A DNA stretch of 5,837 nt. Origin: CAVSUR01 sp052143655 (GTDB taxonomy: Bacteria; Actinomycetota; Actinomycetes; Streptosporangiales; Streptosporangiaceae). The translations under genes and the position numbers were made by a program. The DNA lies in the NCBI GenBank assembly GCA_052143655.1, contig JBKQSL010000450.1, positions 1-5,837 on the forward strand, written 5' to 3'. How positions within the stretch are numbered: the first letter of the stretch is position 1; each line of letters starts with the position of its first letter. Below the pieces are notes generated by a model. That model saw only the letters and a list, made by a program, of their open reading frames with translations, searched no databases and was not told the origin of the DNA. This document shows, piece by piece, positions 4,868-5,837 of the stretch.

Positions 4868-5234
4868 CCGGAACGCGCACCTTCACGGCCGCGACCAAGG
4901 TCCCCTCGCATGCCCGGCAGGAGACTTCACTCCCGCCCGCAGAACCCGGCCGTGACATGAAACGGCCACCGCCGCAGGCCCCTGAGACCGGCGTGCCGGC
5001 CACTCGGAATTCCAGCAGGAGCACGGCCACGAATCCACGTCGATCACGGCAGTCAGGCCTCGAACAACCGCAGGCTCTGGGTGCGGAACCTTCAGTCAAG
5101 CTGAACTCACTGCGGACGGGTGATAACCCGGCGGCCAGGCGGCTGCGGCCCAAATCCCGCCAGCATGCCCGGCGGCCTCCGCCGACGCGTAGCCAGGACC
5201 CTCTCATCGGCCGCCTGACCCGGCAGCGGCCTCG
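4868..5234. other. Intergenic stretch without a supported gene
   Basis: This 367-bp gap lies between convergent genes. Frames open on both strands here are Arg/Pro/Gly-rich and have no ribosome site or recognisable motif. It holds several small inverted repeats: GGCCGT/ACGGCC (4948-4953 with 4962-4967), CCGGC-GT-GCCGG (4988-4999), CGGCGG-CCT-CCGCCG (5170-5184) and the hairpin at 5209-5231. The first two may serve the DHFR-like gene and the last the toxin operon as U-less terminators. Confidence 0.6.
5209..5231 (-). terminator. Hairpin just downstream of the RelE-like gene
   Basis: GGCCGC (5209-5214) pairs with GCGGCC (5226-5231) around an 11-nt loop, beginning 3 nt past the toxin stop codon. 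Likely a U-less terminator of the minus-strand toxin-antitoxin operon. Confidence 0.4.
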
Positions 5235-5489
5235 TCAGCCAGTCCAGATCAGATCGAAGATCCGCACCAGCTCCGCCGCGTCATCGACCACGAACACGAT
5301 GAACCCGGCCCCGGCCAGCTCAGCGACCCGGCGCCGGGGGCCGCCGCTGCCAGCGGGCACGCTGAACACCGGGTCGTAGGGGTCTTCGCAAACACGCGCC
5401 AGCACCGCTATCAACGTGTCGAAAGCCGGGGCCGGCAGCCCGCTGATCTGGCCGAGCGCACGCTCGGTCAGCCAGGCCCGGTAGGTCAC
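5235..5489 (-). CDS. RelE/ParE-like toxin family protein
   Basis: 84-residue basic-to-neutral protein, probable toxin half of a small type II toxin-antitoxin unit. The order fits the RelE/ParE fold: first strand TYRAWLTERAL, an amphipathic helix pair (ISGLPAPAFDTLIAVLARV, then CEDPYDPV), a basic strand PRRRVAELAG (about 51-60), the hydrophobic strand GFIVFVVDD and the last strand ELVRIFDLIW. RelE-type mRNA cleavage would rely on basic and aromatic residues; the PRRRVAEL strand provides arginines, but catalytic residues cannot be named with certainty. The GTG start at 5489 overlaps the upstream stop as GTGA, so translation is coupled. A longer frame to 5639 is rejected because it runs over the upstream gene in low-complexity sequence. 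Toxicity is inferred from fold and context. Confidence 0.75.
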   Translation of the reverse strand: MTYRAWLTERALGQISGLPAPAFDTLIAVLARVCEDPYDPVFSVPAGSGGPRRRVAELAGAGFIVFVVDDAAELVRIFDLIWTG

Positions 5490-5779
5490 GCGCCCGGCCA
5501 GTACAGCCGTGCGGCGTCCTCCAGCAGCATCCCGCCGGCACCCGCCAGGGCGGCCTCCTGCGCCTCGTAGAACCCCGGCCGCGCAGCGGCCAGCGCGATC
5601 GCGCGCCACGCCCGCAGGGTCCGCCACAGCATCTTCCACCCGGCCGGGTCACTCGCCCCGGCGACCGCGGCCCGGTACGCAGCCAGGAAATCATCCCGCT
5701 CCCGCTCCGGCAGCGCGGCCAAGATCCCCTCCGGGTCCAGCGGATCCTCCTGCGGCACATCCGCCGCCAGCGCGCTCAT
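5486..5779 (-). CDS. DUF6247-like small protein, probable antitoxin partner
   Basis: 97-residue acidic, helical protein resembling the actinobacterial DUF6247 family: EDPLDPEGILAALPERERDD (about 11-30), FLAAYRAAVAGASDPAGWK, a Trp-containing middle (LWRTLRAWRAIAL), then RPGFYEAQEAALAG and the C-terminal MLLEDAARLYWPGA. I recognise the family from memory and could not check it. Members are often encoded directly upstream of RelE/ParE-like proteins, as here with a 4-nt GTGA overlap, so an antitoxin role is likely though it has no clear DNA-binding motif. The ATG at 5779 has a TANNNT element six bases ahead of it and no properly spaced ribosome site, suggesting a leaderless mRNA. Start choice is well supported by this and by the normal family-like N-terminus. 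Confidence 0.8.
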   Translation of the reverse strand: MSALAADVPQEDPLDPEGILAALPERERDDFLAAYRAAVAGASDPAGWKMLWRTLRAWRAIALAAARPGFYEAQEAALAGAGGMLLEDAARLYWPGA

Positions 5780-5798
5780 GCTCCCAGACTAGCGGGAG
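5780..5798 (-). promoter_or_regulatory. Leaderless promoter and inverted repeat of the DUF6247/RelE-like operon
   Basis: On the minus strand TAGTCT (5791-5786) is followed by GGGAGC and then the ATG, so the ATG falls on +1. CTCCC (5781-5785) and GGGAG (5794-5798) form a 5-bp inverted repeat that brackets the -10 box and could be an operator. The -35 region is weak. The geometry is identical to that of the other toxin-antitoxin operon in this window. Confidence 0.5.
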
Positions 5799-5837
5799 AT
5801 GCCCTGCCACCACCTGCTGCAGCCGCGCGTCGGCCCG

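Noticed and set aside
5054..5089. Minus-strand tail reading FRTQSLRLFEA then stop, like a lost gene's C-terminus
   Set aside because: Only about 11 codons before an in-frame stop upstream; too short to assign to a transposase or any family.
4785..5207. 140-codon minus-strand frame in the intergenic gap
   Set aside because: Low-complexity Gly/Arg/Cys-rich composition, no ribosome site, and it overlaps the DHFR-like gene end.
4585..5379. 264-codon plus-strand frame spanning the DHFR-like gene end and the gap
   Set aside because: Arg/Pro/Thr-rich throughout, overlaps a well-supported gene in another frame and has no start signals.
5789..5837. Minus-strand frame at the right edge ending WWQGISR and a stop at 5791-5789
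   Set aside because: Fifteen codons at the window edge cannot be told from chance; could be the end of an upstream gene.
1..5837. CRISPR arrays, tRNA or rRNA genes, complete insertion sequences
   Set aside because: I saw no regularly spaced repeats, no tRNA-like T-arm or anticodon arrangement, no rRNA segments and no transposase with terminal inverted repeats.

Overview
The window looks like accessory DNA from a high-GC actinomycete (Streptomyces, Streptosporangiales or a similar lineage). The grounds are the G+C-rich coding bias, the GTG starts, the short overlaps between genes and protein families common in that group. I cannot name the genus. The first toxin-antitoxin pair has visibly more A/T-ending codons than the rest, which suggests a separate origin.

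Layout, left to right. (1) 1-880, minus strand: a type II toxin-antitoxin operon with an antitoxin carrying an unusually long N-terminal part, followed by a PIN-domain toxin cut by the window edge. A palindrome sits on the likely -10 element of a leaderless promoter. (2) 881-1068: intergenic DNA with an A/T-rich perfect inverted repeat (14-bp arms, 6-nt loop). (3) 941-2726, minus strand: the wreck of a small operon. In transcription order it holds the 3' end of an unknown gene, an intact aminoglycoside-phosphotransferase-fold kinase, a GT4-type glycosyltransferase broken by frameshifts and an internal loss, and the truncated 5' end of one more small ORF. The junctions keep short start/stop overlaps typical of translational coupling. 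(4) 2765-2917, plus strand: the last codons of a prepilin peptidase (A24 family) and a GNRA-loop hairpin behind it. (5) 2968-4867, plus strand: an ArsR-type repressor with a long inverted repeat at its start codon, an AHSA1/SRPBCC protein overlapping it, a frameshifted small membrane-protein ORF, and a dihydrofolate-reductase-like (RibD C-terminal) protein. (6) 4868-5234: no gene seen, only small hairpins. (7) 5235-5791, minus strand: a second toxin-antitoxin-like pair, a DUF6247-like small protein and a RelE/ParE-like protein, overlapping by GTGA and again with a -10 element placed for a leaderless transcript.

Overall, two small toxin-antitoxin modules flank a patchwork of live and dead genes, as is common in regions with repeated insertion and deletion. 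The intact working units are the two TA pairs, the kinase and the ArsR/SRPBCC/DHFR-like group. I found no convincing wholly new system. The items most worth checking are the long antitoxin with its -10-overlapping operator, the 34-bp palindrome at a gene-truncation point, the matching leaderless promoter geometry of both TA units, and the frameshifted small membrane ORF.
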